Notes: generated by a model from the sequence alone, not told the origin. 64,000 nucleotides of DNA from Alteribacillus iranensis (GCF_900113025.1 NZ_FONT01000003.1:1-64000), one strand, 5' to 3'. Numbered from the stretch's first letter, positions 17,348 through 26,082 are shown. A program made the numbers and translations.

Positions 17348-17365
17348 ATGAATAAGTATTGCAAA
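17348..17365 (+). promoter_or_regulatory. ArgR/AhrC-like box 1 over the argG promoter
   Basis: ATGAATAAGTATTGCAAA is close to the Bacillus ARG box (CATGAATAAAAATTCAAG-type). It overlaps a plausible -35, TTGCAA at 17359-17364, which has TAAAGT 17 bp downstream as a possible -10. Repression by ArgR/AhrC in arginine excess is inferred. Confidence 0.5.
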
Positions 17366-17461
17366 ATGAACAGTCAATTGGTAAAGTATGATTATCGATA
17401 AATCATTTATGAAGACAGCGGGAAAACTAGAGGCTAAAGCCTCTCATATTTTTACAAATAA

Positions 17462-17477
17462 ATGTATAAAAATAATA
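17462..17477 (+). promoter_or_regulatory. ArgR/AhrC-like box 2 upstream of argG
   Basis: ATGTATAAAAATAATA fits the AT-rich ARG-box half-site pattern and lies about 45 bp before the argG start; TATGAATATTCA close by (17485-17496) may belong to it. Paired boxes upstream and inside the leader are typical of Bacillus arginine genes. Confidence 0.4.
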
Positions 17478-17519
17478 ACTTCAGTATGAATATTCAACCT
17501 GAAGATGGAGGGTATTTAC

Positions 17520-18725
17520 ATGGCTAATAAAAAAGTAGTACTTGCATATTCCGGAGGACTTGATACATCCGTAGCAATTCAGTGGTTAAAAGACAGTGGA
17601 TATGACGTAATCGCAGTAGGGCTGGATGTAGGAGAAGGAAAAGATCTAGAATTTGTAAAAGATAAAGCACTTAAAGTTGGTGCTATTCAGTCCTATACAA
17701 TTGATGCAAAAAAAGAATTTGCAGAGGATTTTGTTCTTCCTGCACTTCAAGCACATACTTTGTATGAAGAAAAATATCCATTAGTTTCCGCTCTTTCTAG
17801 ACCTTTGATTTCAAAAAAGCTAGTAGAAATTGCCGAGCAGACAAATGCTGACGCAGTTGCTCACGGCTGTACAGGTAAAGGGAACGACCAAGTACGTTTT
17901 GAAGTTTCTATTCAAGCGTTGAATCCGGAACTTGAAGTTCTGGCTCCTGTTAGAGAATGGGGTTGGTCGAGAGACGAGGAAATTGAATATGCGAAGAAGA
18001 ATGAGATTCCGATTCCAATTGATTTGGATAACCCATACTCCGTGGACCAAAACCTTTGGGGAAGAAGTAATGAGTGCGGCATCCTTGAAGATCCATGGGC
18101 AACACCTCCAGAAGGAGCTTATGAATTAACTAACCCAATCGAAAAAACTCCTGATGAAGCTGAAATCGTGGAGATTGAATTCCAACAAGGAAAACCTGTC
18201 GCAATAAATGGAAAAACGTATCAGTTAGATGATCTTATTCTTGAGTTAAACAGTATAGCAGGGAAGCACGGGGTAGGAAGAATTGACCATGTAGAAAATA
18301 GAATGGTTGGAATTAAGTCAAGAGAAGTGTATGAATGCCCTGGCGCCATGACGCTTATCAAGGCTCATAAAGAGCTTGAAGATCTCACACTTCCGAAAGA
18401 AGTAGCTCATTTCAAACCAGTCATCGGTAAAAAGTTATCCGAGGTTATTTATGATGGACTCTGGTTCTCACAAATTAGAAACGCATTGGAAGCTTTCATT
18501 GCAGAGACTCAGAAAAATGTTACAGGTGTCGTAAGAGTGAAGCTCTTTAAAGGCAATGCGATCGTGGAGGGAAGAAAATCTGAGCTTTCCCTATACAACG
18601 AGAAGCTTGCAACATACACTCCAGAAGATGAATTTAACCAAAACGCAGCTGTTGGCTTTATTGAATTATGGGGACTTCCGACTAAAGTTCACAGCATGGT
18701 GAATAAGAAAGGTGTCAACGTATGA
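17520..18725 (+). CDS. argG: Argininosuccinate synthase
   Basis: Condenses citrulline and aspartate with ATP to argininosuccinate, the seventh step of arginine synthesis. 401 aa with the N-type ATP pyrophosphatase loop AYSGGLDTS at residues 9-17, the [13 protein letters not shown] citrulline/aspartate-binding stretch near 118 and [14 protein letters not shown] near 180. ATG 17520 is used; GGAGGG sits 6 nt before it, inside a five-codon in-frame extension from 17505 that is therefore not translated. It overlaps argH by four bases. ArgR-like boxes upstream suggest arginine repression. Confidence 0.97.
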   Translation: MANKKVVLAYSGGLDTSVAIQWLKDSGYDVIAVGLDVGEGKDLEFVKDKALKVGAIQSYTIDAKKEFAEDFVLPALQAHTLYEEKYPLVSALSRPLISKKLVEIAEQTNADAVAHGCTGKGNDQVRFEVSIQALNPELEVLAPVREWGWSRDEEIEYAKKNEIPIPIDLDNPYSVDQNLWGRSNECGILEDPWATPPEGAYELTNPIEKTPDEAEIVEIEFQQGKPVAINGKTYQLDDLILELNSIAGKHGVGRIDHVENRMVGIKSREVYECPGAMTLIKAHKELEDLTLPKEVAHFKPVIGKKLSEVIYDGLWFSQIRNALEAFIAETQKNVTGVVRVKLFKGNAIVEGRKSELSLYNEKLATYTPEDEFNQNAAVGFIELWGLPTKVHSMVNKKGVNV

Positions 18726-20116
18726 CCAAACTGTGGGGTGGCAGATTTACAAAAAGTGCAGAAGAGTGGGTGGATGCCTTTGGGGCATCCATCCCTTTTG
18801 ATAAAGAGCTTGTAGAGGAAGATATTGAAGGAAGTCTCGCGCACGTCAAAATGCTTGCTGCTTGTGATATTTTGTCACAAGACGAGACAGACTCTATTAC
18901 TAAAGGACTAAAAAAAATATTAGAAAAAGCAAAAAAAGACGAACTAGAGTACTCTATCCAAAATGAAGACATCCATCTAAATATCGAAAAGTTTCTTACA
19001 GATGAGATTGGACCTGTTGGAGGGAAACTACATACGGGACGTAGTAGGAATGACCAAGTAGCCACAGATATGCATTTATATTTGCGCAAGCAAACGGAAG
19101 AGATCATGAGTGAAATCCAGAAGATGCAAGATTCCATCTTAGTACAGGCGGAGAAACACATTGAAACCATAATTCCGGGATATACTCATCTTCAAAGAGC
19201 ACAGCCTGTTTCGTTTGCTCATCACTTACTAGCTTATTTTTGGATGCTGGAACGAGACTATACACGTTTAGAAGACAGTTTAACACGGCTAAATATATCT
19301 CCTCTCGGTGCTGGGGCTCTTGCAGGGACGACTTTTCCGATCGACCGACATTACACAGCGGACCTTTTAGGGTTTGATGGTATTTATGAAAATAGCCTGG
19401 ATGCGGTTAGTGATCGAGATTTTATTCTTGAATTCATGAGTGCCTCGTCGATGATCATGATGCATCTATCCCGCCTAGCTGAGGAATTTATTATGTGGTC
19501 GAGCCAAGAATTTAACTTTATCGAACTGGATGACACGTTCGCTACTGGAAGCAGTATCATGCCTCAAAAGAAAAATCCTGATATGGCAGAGCTTATCCGT
19601 GGAAAGACTGGTCGTGTTTATGGAAATCTTATGTCCTTATTAACGTTATTAAAAGGCCTTCCTCTAGCGTATAACAAAGACATGCAAGAGGATAAAGAAG
19701 GAATGTTTGATACAGTAACTACAGTAAAAGGATCCATACGGATTTTCGCCGGTATGATTGATACAATGAGAGTAAATGAGGAAGTAATGGAGAAAGAGAC
19801 TCATTCTGACTTCTCTAATGCTACAGAACTTGCCGATTACTTAGCATCCAAAGGGATGCCTTTCCGGGAAGCGCATGAAGTAGTGGGGAAACTAGTGCTC
19901 TTATGTATACAAAAAAATATTTTCCTATTAGATTTGCCATTAAAAGACTATAAAGAAGCCAGTGAACTGTTTGAACAAGATATTTATGAAGTGCTAAAAC
20001 CTGCCACCGTCGTGAAACGCCGTAACAGCGCAGGGGGGACAGGGTTTGAGCAGGTGAAAAAAGCAATAGCATTGGGGAAAGAGAAGATGTCCCGAAAGAA
20101 AGAAGCAGACCGCTAA
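18722..20116 (+). CDS. argH: Argininosuccinate lyase
   Basis: Splits argininosuccinate into arginine and fumarate, the last step of arginine synthesis. 464 aa of the fumarase/aspartase superfamily. The signature loop [12 protein letters not shown] (about 279-290) carries the catalytic serine; [13 protein letters not shown] (about 104) and [13 protein letters not shown] (about 155) hold the substrate-binding Asn/His residues. ATG overlaps the argG stop (ATGA), so argGH is a coupled two-gene operon. A terminator stem starts inside its last codons. Confidence 0.97.
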   Translation: MTKLWGGRFTKSAEEWVDAFGASIPFDKELVEEDIEGSLAHVKMLAACDILSQDETDSITKGLKKILEKAKKDELEYSIQNEDIHLNIEKFLTDEIGPVGGKLHTGRSRNDQVATDMHLYLRKQTEEIMSEIQKMQDSILVQAEKHIETIIPGYTHLQRAQPVSFAHHLLAYFWMLERDYTRLEDSLTRLNISPLGAGALAGTTFPIDRHYTADLLGFDGIYENSLDAVSDRDFILEFMSASSMIMMHLSRLAEEFIMWSSQEFNFIELDDTFATGSSIMPQKKNPDMAELIRGKTGRVYGNLMSLLTLLKGLPLAYNKDMQEDKEGMFDTVTTVKGSIRIFAGMIDTMRVNEEVMEKETHSDFSNATELADYLASKGMPFREAHEVVGKLVLLCIQKNIFLLDLPLKDYKEASELFEQDIYEVLKPATVVKRRNSAGGTGFEQVKKAIALGKEKMSRKKEADR

Positions 20117-20137
20117 AAAAAGCGGTCTGCTTTTCTT
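20104..20137 (+). terminator. argGH terminator
   Basis: AGCAGACCGCT (20104-20114) and AGCGGTCTGCT (20121-20131) form a perfect 11-bp stem with an A-rich loop, then TTTTCTTTTA. It overlaps the argH stop codon. Confidence 0.9.
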
Positions 20138-20178
20138 TTATAGTCTAGGAAATGATAAAAGCTTATCCGCTGGTGAAT

Positions 20179-20316
20179 AACTTTTGTGAATGGGTCAGCT
20201 ACGTCCAGCTTAAGCCGCCATCGGCTCGAGGTCGATTCAACCTGCTCTGCGGCGTAAAGCCTAGGAGGGTCTCCAGCGCTTGTCGCAGATAGCGGGCGCC
20301 TTGCGCTTTTGTTCTT
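20179..20316. repeat. Dispersed intergenic repeat, copy A
   Basis: GC-rich block sharing a long pattern with copies at 25945-26082 and 56166-56295: CCATCGGCTCGAGGTCG, TTCAACC, GGCG-TAAAGCCT, GGGTCTCCAGCGC and TTGTCGC occur in the same order. Copies A and C also share the outer ends AACTTTTGTGAA on the left and GCGCTTTTGTTCTT on the right, which suggests these are the true borders. It ends 5 bp from the convergent usp stop codon. The type resembles Bacillaceae intergenic repeats such as the bcr family. Confidence 0.75.
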
Positions 20317-20320
20317 AATG

Positions 20321-20755
20321 TTAGGAGCGAACAATAAGTACGTCGCACTTAGAATGACGAGTGATTGACTCGGAAACACTTCCGATTAGCATCCGTTCGA
20401 CCGCATTCAAGCCAGTCGCTCCAGAAACAATGAGATCCACTTCATATTTTTGAGCAATATCTTTTGGTATTTTTACTTTAGGAGAGCCGAAATCAATCAC
20501 AGTGGTGACGTTATCAACTCCTGCTTGATTTGCTTCCGCTTGATAGTCGTCTAACAATTCCTGTCCATAGTTTTCTGCTCGAGAAACAATGGTACGGTCA
20601 TACTGTTCAATAGTAGCAAAGGTTCTTGTGTCAATAATATGGACAATGATCAAATGGGCATGATTATCTTTTGCGATATTAACTGCATTCGTAAACGCCC
20701 GTTTCGCTTCATCTGAGCCATCGACAGCAACGAGAATGTTATGGTACTTGGACAT
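20321..20755 (-). CDS. Universal stress protein, UspA family
   Basis: 144-aa single-domain universal stress protein with the ATP-binding pattern: VAVDGS at residues 9-14 and GATGLNAVERMLIGSVSES near 115 (G-2x-G-9x-G-S). Such proteins bind nucleotide and raise survival under stress or starvation; the exact role is unknown. The RBS AAGGGGGAA precedes ATG 20755. A near-perfect sigma-B promoter lies about 95 nt upstream (separate entry), so expression in the general stress response is likely. Monocistronic, convergent with argGH and divergent from the SDR gene. Confidence 0.9.
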   Translation of the reverse strand: MSKYHNILVAVDGSDEAKRAFTNAVNIAKDNHAHLIIVHIIDTRTFATIEQYDRTIVSRAENYGQELLDDYQAEANQAGVDNVTTVIDFGSPKVKIPKDIAQKYEVDLIVSGATGLNAVERMLIGSVSESITRHSKCDVLIVRS

Positions 20756-20848
20756 TGCTCATTCCCCCTTTACATAATTTCCATCTATTATCTAGGGCCT
20801 ATGTGGTAATCCATTCATTCAATGAAAAAAATATCTTATTTTAATAAT

Positions 20849-20874
20849 ATACCCTCGTCATTTCCGATATAAAC
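20849..20874 (-). promoter_or_regulatory. Sigma-B-type promoter of the universal stress gene
   Basis: On the minus strand GTTTAT (20869-20874) and GGGTAT (20849-20854) are separated by 14 bp, against the sigma-B consensus GTTTAA - 12 to 15 - GGGTAT. It points at the usp gene whose start is 94 nt away. Confidence 0.65.
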
Positions 20875-20942
20875 GTGGATTCCTTTTATGTTACATGGTT
20901 TCGTAGTAATATGAAGATAGATAACTTGAAGGAGGATTACCG

Positions 20943-21701
20943 ATGCGTCATGCAATTGTGACGGCTGGAACGAAAGGTTTGGGAAAGAGAGCAGCTGTAG
21001 AATTTTTGAAGAAAGGCTATTCAGTAACTCTTAGCTACAGGAATGATGTTCAGTCGGTAAAAAAAATGAAAGAAGAGTGGGGTTCAGCTATCGACCGAAT
21101 ACAATTCATACAGGGGGATGTCACAAAAGCAGAAGATTTAAAGCATTTAGTCGATTCCGCCTACCAATCGTTTGGCCGAGTTGATGTGCTCGTCAATAAT
21201 GCTGGTCCATACATCTTTGAGCGTAAAAAGCTTATGGATTACTCTGTAAGAGAATGGGATGAAATGGTGAATGGTAATTTAACGGCCATGTTTTATTTAT
21301 TTAAAGAAGTAATACCGATTATGAGAAGACAGAATTATGGCCGAATTGTTACATACGGTTTTCAGAATGCTCAGTATGCCCCAGCTTGGATTTACCGCTC
21401 CGCCTATGCGGCTGCCAAAGCTGGTCTTGTGTCTTTAACAAAAACGGTGGCAGTGGAGGAAGCAGAAAACGGTATTACTGTGAACATGGTTTGTCCTGGG
21501 GAAGTAACGGCAGAATACAAGGAAGCGTCTATAGACGAGGTGAGAGGACAGTTAGATCACAATATTCCTATAGGGCGGCCTTCTGTTGGAGAAGACATTG
21601 CTCGTACTATTGCTTTTCTTTGCGACGAGAATTCCGATATGTTGACAGGTGCTGTGGTGGAAGTGACGGGGGGAGCAGATGTGTTACATAAAAGAAGGTA
21701 A
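20943..21701 (+). CDS. Short-chain dehydrogenase/reductase, atypical active site
   Basis: 252-aa SDR with NAD(P)-binding start TAGTKGLG (residues 7-14; canonical is TGxxxGxG), NNAG at 85-88, and the active-site pair Y155/K159 in AYAAAK. C-terminal GAVVEVTGG (about 236) is typical of the FabG-like branch. The catalytic serine expected about 13 residues before the tyrosine is not there: the stretch reads GRIVTYGFQNAQYAP. It is therefore either an enzyme using other residues or a protein with altered activity. ATG 20943 behind GGAGGATT. A comparable gene (ytkK) lies near ytkL in B. subtilis as I remember it, so it may be that orthologue; substrate unknown. Confidence 0.85.
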   Translation: MRHAIVTAGTKGLGKRAAVEFLKKGYSVTLSYRNDVQSVKKMKEEWGSAIDRIQFIQGDVTKAEDLKHLVDSAYQSFGRVDVLVNNAGPYIFERKKLMDYSVREWDEMVNGNLTAMFYLFKEVIPIMRRQNYGRIVTYGFQNAQYAPAWIYRSAYAAAKAGLVSLTKTVAVEEAENGITVNMVCPGEVTAEYKEASIDEVRGQLDHNIPIGRPSVGEDIARTIAFLCDENSDMLTGAVVEVTGGADVLHKRR

Positions 21702-21749
21702 TGTATAAATTTAACTTCAAGTAGCATGCTAAGACTTGAGGTGATAGGA

Positions 21750-22124
21750 ATGACTCTAAAAATATTCATTTCAAGTATGATGGTTGTTTGTTTACTGGCA
21801 ACTTTTCAGCCCGTCTCTGCTCACACGTTAAAAGATACTTCTTTATTTAAAGTTACCGCTGCTGCGGAAGAAGGTACATATCATTGGGAGTATGAAGAGC
21901 CGTCTCTCTTTCACTATGAACAGCCCCAAGAAGAAAGTACGGGAAAGAGTGCGAAACAGGAAGTAATGAATTGGTATAAGTTACTTAGCCCAAATGAAAA
22001 AACTTCCCAAAAAGAAATAATCACAGCGTTTAAAAATAATTTCTCCTCCCCAGTTGAACGTGTAGACATTCGATGGAAAGAGAAAGGGCGAGAGCTTTAC
22101 ACGTGGCACTGGAAATCAAAATAG
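21750..22124 (+). CDS. Unrecognised small secreted protein
   Basis: A 124-aa protein I do not recognise. It starts at ATG 21750 behind GAGGTGATAGG (the in-frame upstream extension to 21726 carries that RBS and is discounted). Residues 1-24 form a classical signal peptide, MTLKIF then a hydrophobic core, ending PVSA-H. The mature part is about 100 aa, rich in Glu, Lys, Trp and Tyr, with HWEYEEPSLFHYEQPQEE and a C-terminal DIRWKEKGRELYTWHW that looks like beta strands. No cysteine in the mature part. It follows the SDR gene after 48 nt and is followed by a 137-bp gap before ytkL. Confidence 0.7.
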   Translation: MTLKIFISSMMVVCLLATFQPVSAHTLKDTSLFKVTAAAEEGTYHWEYEEPSLFHYEQPQEESTGKSAKQEVMNWYKLLSPNEKTSQKEIITAFKNNFSSPVERVDIRWKEKGRELYTWHWKSK

Positions 22125-22261
22125 ATATATGATAATATTCCCCTTCTCAGATATGACGTTTATTTCATGTTTATAGCAGGAAAACGTATAAGAGGAACGA
22201 AGTCATATACTTAGGTGCTGTAAAAGCGCAGCACAGAAAAACATAAGGAGGGCACTGTTTC

Positions 22262-22945
22262 ATGAAAGTAACATATCATGGACACTCTGTTGTTCATATT
22301 GAAGCAAATGGAAAAGATATTTTAGTCGACCCTTTTATTACTGGCAATGGGAATTGTGATCTTCAAGCTGATAACGTGAAAGCAGATGTTATTTTGCTCA
22401 CTCACGGTCATAATGACCATGTTGGTGACACAGTTGATATTGCAAAACGAAATGGGTCTTTAGTGGTAGCGCCTTTTGAGTTGGCCACTTACTTAAGCTG
22501 GCAAGGTATAGAGACTCACCCGCTAAGTATAGGAGGGGGCTATACTTTCGATTTCGGCCGCGTGTCTTTGACTCAAGCTTTCCACGGATCTTCCTATACT
22601 GAAGAAGAAAATAAAAGAATTATTTACACAGGGATGCCTGCAGGAATTATTTTCGAAGCAGAAGGAAAAAAGATTTACCATATGGGAGACACCGGTTTGT
22701 TCACAGACATGAGAATGTACGGAGAACGACACTCTTTTGATTTATTGTTTGTGCCCATAGGAGACAATTTCACTATGGGGCCCGAAGATGCAAAGCAGGC
22801 AGTAGAATGGATAAGCCCAGACTTTGTGGTCCCGATTCATTATAATACGTTTCCAGCGATTGAGCAGGATGGAGAGGCATTTATTGATTCTATTTCACCT
22901 AGAAAAGGGAAAGCTTTAAAGCCGGGAGAGTCTATTGATCTATAA
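22262..22945 (+). CDS. ytkL: Metal-dependent hydrolase, metallo-beta-lactamase fold (UPF0173)
   Basis: 227-aa metallo-beta-lactamase-fold protein of the UPF0173/YtkL family. The metal motif is [11 protein letters not shown], giving H48, H50, D52 and H53; further ligands are H105-like HGS in AFHGSSYT, the H in YHMGDTG (about 140) and the C-terminal PIHYNTFP (about 198). The family is widespread and conserved but its substrate is not established. ATG 22262 behind AAGGAGGG. Followed by a strong terminator; it appears monocistronic. Confidence 0.9.
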   Translation: MKVTYHGHSVVHIEANGKDILVDPFITGNGNCDLQADNVKADVILLTHGHNDHVGDTVDIAKRNGSLVVAPFELATYLSWQGIETHPLSIGGGYTFDFGRVSLTQAFHGSSYTEEENKRIIYTGMPAGIIFEAEGKKIYHMGDTGLFTDMRMYGERHSFDLLFVPIGDNFTMGPEDAKQAVEWISPDFVVPIHYNTFPAIEQDGEAFIDSISPRKGKALKPGESIDL

Positions 22946-22953
22946 ATCTTTTT

Positions 22954-22997
22954 AGCTGTTCCAGTGTTATGTGAAGACACTTGGGACAGCTTTTTTT
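22954..22997 (+). terminator. ytkL terminator
   Basis: AGCTGTTCCAGTGT pairs with ACACTTGGGACAGCT (two mismatches), followed by seven T's. Confidence 0.85.
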
Positions 22998-23065
22998 GTG
23001 AAGCTCACTCATGGTGGAAAGCGTTTACATTGTTGTTGTTGTTGAGAATGAGGTATATTTCAAGG

Positions 23066-23094
23066 TTGCTTTGTTTTTCCTCAGACCGTATAAT
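23066..23094 (+). promoter_or_regulatory. ytoI promoter (sigma-A type)
   Basis: TTGCTT (23066-23071) and TATAAT (23089-23094) with a 17-bp spacer. Its position rules out translation starts upstream of it and supports the ytoI start at 23167. Confidence 0.65.
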
Positions 23095-23166
23095 AAAATA
23101 TATAACAGTTGTTTACGTGTAGTGACACAGTTTAGATTATCAGCGGCTGTCGGAGAGGTGGAAGTG

Positions 23167-24477
23167 ATGGCAACAAAGCATGAGCAAATATTGAGATATA
23201 TAACAGATTTAAATGTAGGAGAGAAAATCTCAGTCCGAGGAATTGCCAAGGCTCTTGACGTTAGTGAGGGCACAGCATACCGTGCTATTAAAGAGGCTGA
23301 AAATCAAGGTCTCGTTAGTACGATTGAACGGGTAGGTACCATACGAATCGAGAAGAAACAAAAAGAAAACATTGAAAAACTAACATATGCAGAAGTGGTA
23401 AATATCGTTGATGGACAAGTTCTCGGAGGCAGAAATGGGTTGCATAAGACGCTTAACCGGTTTGTAATTGGGGCGATGAAACTAGAAGCGATGATGAGGT
23501 ATGTCGAACCAGGAAACCTACTAATCGTCGGTAACCGTTACCAAGTACACAAATTAGCTTTAGAGGCAGGGGCCGCTGTTCTGATCACCGGAGGATTTGA
23601 TACAAATGAAAATGTAATCTCATTAGCGGATGAGCTTGATTTACCTGTGATCAGTACGAGTTATGATACCTTTACCGTTGCGACGATGATTAACCGTGCT
23701 ATTTATGATCAATTAATAAAAAAGGAAATCGTACTGGTTAGTGATATTTTAATTCCTCTTCAGGATACGTATTTTATGACAACAGAAAACACAGTGGAAA
23801 AATGGCATGAAATGAACAGAAGAACAGGCCATAGTCGTTATCCTGTTATTGACTCTAACATGAAAGTGCAAGGGATGGTAGCAGCTAAAGATGTATTAGG
23901 CAAGCAAATGCCCACGCCCATCGAACGCATTATGACTAAGAAGCCAATTACGGTTAACGAAAGGACATCAGTAGCGTCTGTCGCTCACATTATGGTCTGG
24001 GAGGGGATTGAGTTACTTCCTGTCATTGATGATCAACGACACTTACTTGGAGTGATCAGTCGTCAGGACGTGTTAAAAGCACTGCAAATGACTCAAAAAC
24101 AACCACACGTGGGGGAAACATTAGACGATTTAGTAACCGGTCGTTTTCACGAGACAGGTCCCGATTCAGAATATGATTTTCAGTGTGACGTCGCTCCTCA
24201 AATGACCAATCACTTAGGGATGATTTCATACGGCGTCCTGACAACGTTGGTGACAGAGACGGGAAGCCGTTTACTTAAAGCCTATAAAAGAGGGGATATC
24301 GTTGTCGAAAATGTAACAATGTATTTTATTAAGCCGGTTCAAATCGAAAGTACGATTGACATGAGAGGTAAATTATTAGAGGTTGGGCGTAGGCATGGTA
24401 AAGTGGATGTGGAATTATATCACGAGGGAGAGATTGTAGGTAAGGCATTAATGATGGCGCAGCTGCTTGACCGTTAA
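23167..24477 (+). CDS. ytoI: DRTGG/CBS-domain regulatory protein with hot-dog domain
   Basis: 436-aa multi-domain protein equivalent to B. subtilis YtoI. In order: an N-terminal winged-helix-like part (residues 1-65, LNVGEKISVRGIAKALDVSEGTAYRAI), a DRTGG domain (about 70-185), a CBS pair (about 195-310, with GHSRYPVID and GIELLPVIDDQRHLLGVISRQDVLKAL), and a C-terminal hot-dog fold as in acyl-CoA thioesterases (about 320-436, GKVDVELYHEGEIVGKALMMAQL). CBS pairs usually bind adenine nucleotides. Function is not established; DNA binding gated by nucleotide and perhaps acyl-CoA is plausible. ATG 23167 is preferred over the open frame back to 23011 because the promoter lies between them. Confidence 0.85.
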   Translation: MATKHEQILRYITDLNVGEKISVRGIAKALDVSEGTAYRAIKEAENQGLVSTIERVGTIRIEKKQKENIEKLTYAEVVNIVDGQVLGGRNGLHKTLNRFVIGAMKLEAMMRYVEPGNLLIVGNRYQVHKLALEAGAAVLITGGFDTNENVISLADELDLPVISTSYDTFTVATMINRAIYDQLIKKEIVLVSDILIPLQDTYFMTTENTVEKWHEMNRRTGHSRYPVIDSNMKVQGMVAAKDVLGKQMPTPIERIMTKKPITVNERTSVASVAHIMVWEGIELLPVIDDQRHLLGVISRQDVLKALQMTQKQPHVGETLDDLVTGRFHETGPDSEYDFQCDVAPQMTNHLGMISYGVLTTLVTETGSRLLKAYKRGDIVVENVTMYFIKPVQIESTIDMRGKLLEVGRRHGKVDVELYHEGEIVGKALMMAQLLDR

Positions 24478-24490
24478 ATCTCAAGATACA

Positions 24491-24523
24491 AAAACGGCCT
24501 CTAAGGATAGAGACCGTTTTTCC
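24491..24523. terminator. Bidirectional terminator ytoI/ytpI
   Basis: AAAACGGCCTCT and AGAGACCGTTTT pair with one mismatch around AAGGAT. A's flank the left and T's the right, serving convergent ytoI (plus) and ytpI (minus). Confidence 0.8.
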
Positions 24524-24525
24524 TA

Positions 24526-24837
24526 TTAAGCGTTCACACGTTGTTCTTCCGCTTCCTTTGCAGCGTAGGGTAAATATAGCTTATAAGCTCTAAATCCCAA
24601 AATAATATTAGCTAAACCTAGTAAAGAAAAGACAGTACCAACAATAATATCTACAGAACCGCGGCTCGTGATTAAAAGATTCGCCCCGAAAGCGGTTAGA
24701 AAGACACCTAAGCTCATATTAGCTTTTGTCTGTACCCATCTTTTCATAACGGGTGCCTTCGTACGAAATGTTTTTATCTTATAAAATAAATACATGACAA
24801 GAGAGAACACGATGAAAATAAGAGTGAGCTGTATCAT
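24526..24837 (-). CDS. ytpI: YtpI-like membrane protein
   Basis: 103-aa integral membrane protein with three hydrophobic segments (about 1-19, 42-60 and 65-85) separated by basic loops (KIKTFRTKAPVMKRW). It matches the YtpI family by position between ytoI and nrnA, size and the NMSLGVFLTAFGANLL segment. Function unknown. GGAGGT lies 6 nt before ATG 24837. Monocistronic on the minus strand. Confidence 0.8.
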   Translation of the reverse strand: MIQLTLIFIVFSLVMYLFYKIKTFRTKAPVMKRWVQTKANMSLGVFLTAFGANLLITSRGSVDIIVGTVFSLLGLANIILGFRAYKLYLPYAAKEAEEQRVNA

Positions 24838-24927
24838 GAATACCTCCTGAAAAATATAAACTATTGCCTTTCTATTTTACCTAGAAAGAAGAGCAAATAG
24901 CAAACTTTACTTACAGAAAGGATCCTT

Positions 24928-25881
24928 ATGATGCACGAAAAAATTTTGGAACAAATAAATAATTACCAAACCATTTATATTTATCGTCATGAAAAGCCAG
25001 ATCCGGACGCCATTGGCTCACAAGTGGGGTTAGCTGCTTTATTGCAACATAATTACCCTGATAAAGCAATCATCCTTAAAGGGGAAGAAGAGCCTTCGTT
25101 AGCGTTCCTGACTGAGAGCGTGGTCGGAGAACAAGAGGGTGATGATATTAACCGAAGTTTAGTGGTAATATGCGATACAGCCAACACCGAACGGATTGAC
25201 GGTGAGGAATGGGAAAAGGGAGATCAAGTGATTAAGATCGATCACCATCCCGAAACAGACACATTTGGGGACTTGTCATGGGTAGAAACGGAAGCCAGCT
25301 CTACCTCTGAAATGATTATAGAGTTGGGAACTGTCGCCAGCGATAAGTTTGGGTGGGAATGGACGCAGGAAGCAGCCCGTTTATTGTACGCAGGAATAGT
25401 GGGAGATACTGGTCGCTTCCAACATTCAAACACAACACCAAAAACGTTACGATCTGCTGCCAACATGCTCCAGTATGGCTTTGACACGACAGAACTATTT
25501 ACTAGTTTGTATGAAAACAGTGAATCACTCATTCGTCTAAAAGGAAAAGTGTTACAGGAATTTGTTTTAACAGAAAATGGCTTAGGTATTATGTATTTAA
25601 CGCGAAACATGCTAGAGGAGCATGACGTCACTGTCGCAGAATCAGCGGCATTAATTAATGCCTTCTCCAATACAGAGGGGTTAAAAGCGTGGGTCTTTTT
25701 CGTCGAAGAAGAGGAAGGTACTTACCGAGTGAGACTCCGCTCGAAAAAAGCAGTGGTTAATGGCATTGCAGCAAATCACAGAGGCGGCGGTCATCCGCTT
25801 GCTGCCGGTGCTAAGGCGAAAGACAAACAAGAAACGGAAGCGATTATTGACGAACTAGAAAAGGTCTGCAAAACTGTGTAG
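24928..25881 (+). CDS. nrnA: Oligoribonuclease / pAp phosphatase NrnA
   Basis: DHH-DHHA1 phosphoesterase (YtqI) of 317 aa that degrades 2-5 nt RNA (nanoRNA) from the end of mRNA decay and also removes the 3' phosphate of pAp from sulfur assimilation. Motifs: HEKPDPDAIGSQ (about 21-32), ICDTANTERID (about 79), the DHH motif in KIDHHPE (about 106), GDTGRFQHSNTT (about 154) and the DHHA1 loop GGGHPLAAGAK (about 288). ATG 24928 (or 24931) behind AAAGGATCC. Monocistronic with its own terminator. Confidence 0.95.
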   Translation: MMHEKILEQINNYQTIYIYRHEKPDPDAIGSQVGLAALLQHNYPDKAIILKGEEEPSLAFLTESVVGEQEGDDINRSLVVICDTANTERIDGEEWEKGDQVIKIDHHPETDTFGDLSWVETEASSTSEMIIELGTVASDKFGWEWTQEAARLLYAGIVGDTGRFQHSNTTPKTLRSAANMLQYGFDTTELFTSLYENSESLIRLKGKVLQEFVLTENGLGIMYLTRNMLEEHDVTVAESAALINAFSNTEGLKAWVFFVEEEEGTYRVRLRSKKAVVNGIAANHRGGGHPLAAGAKAKDKQETEAIIDELEKVCKTV

Positions 25882-25888
25882 CTAACGC

Positions 25889-25919
25889 AAAAACAGCCGG
25901 GAAAAGTACGGCTGTTTTT
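25889..25919 (+). terminator. nrnA terminator
   Basis: AAAACAGCCG (25890-25899) and CGGCTGTTTT (25909-25918) form a perfect 10-bp stem followed by T's. Confidence 0.88.
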
Positions 25920-25944
25920 GTGCTTAGCATAACATTCATGGAGT

Positions 25945-26082
25945 TTTGTCTAGCTACAGGCGCCATCGGCTCGAGGTCGCTTCAACCCTTCTCTTGGCGG
26001 CAAAGCCACCTCGTCGGGTCTCCAGCGCCTGTCGCCGATAGGCAGGCGCCTTGTGCATTTCTTGTCGTCTAGCTATAGCGCC
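25945..26082. repeat. Dispersed intergenic repeat, copy B with a truncated second unit
   Basis: Same internal pattern as copies A and C: GCCATCGGCTCGAGGTCGC, TTCAACC, GGCGGCAAAGCC, GGGTCTCCAGCGC and TGTCGC. It begins TCTAGCTACAGGCGCC near 25949, and an incomplete second start, TCTAGCTATAGCGCC, follows at about 26068-26082. The borders differ from copies A and C. Confidence 0.7.

Noticed and set aside
21386-21691. Open frame of 101 codons in another frame of the SDR gene
   Set aside because: Fully inside the SDR coding region, with Cys/Arg/Ser-rich out-of-frame composition.
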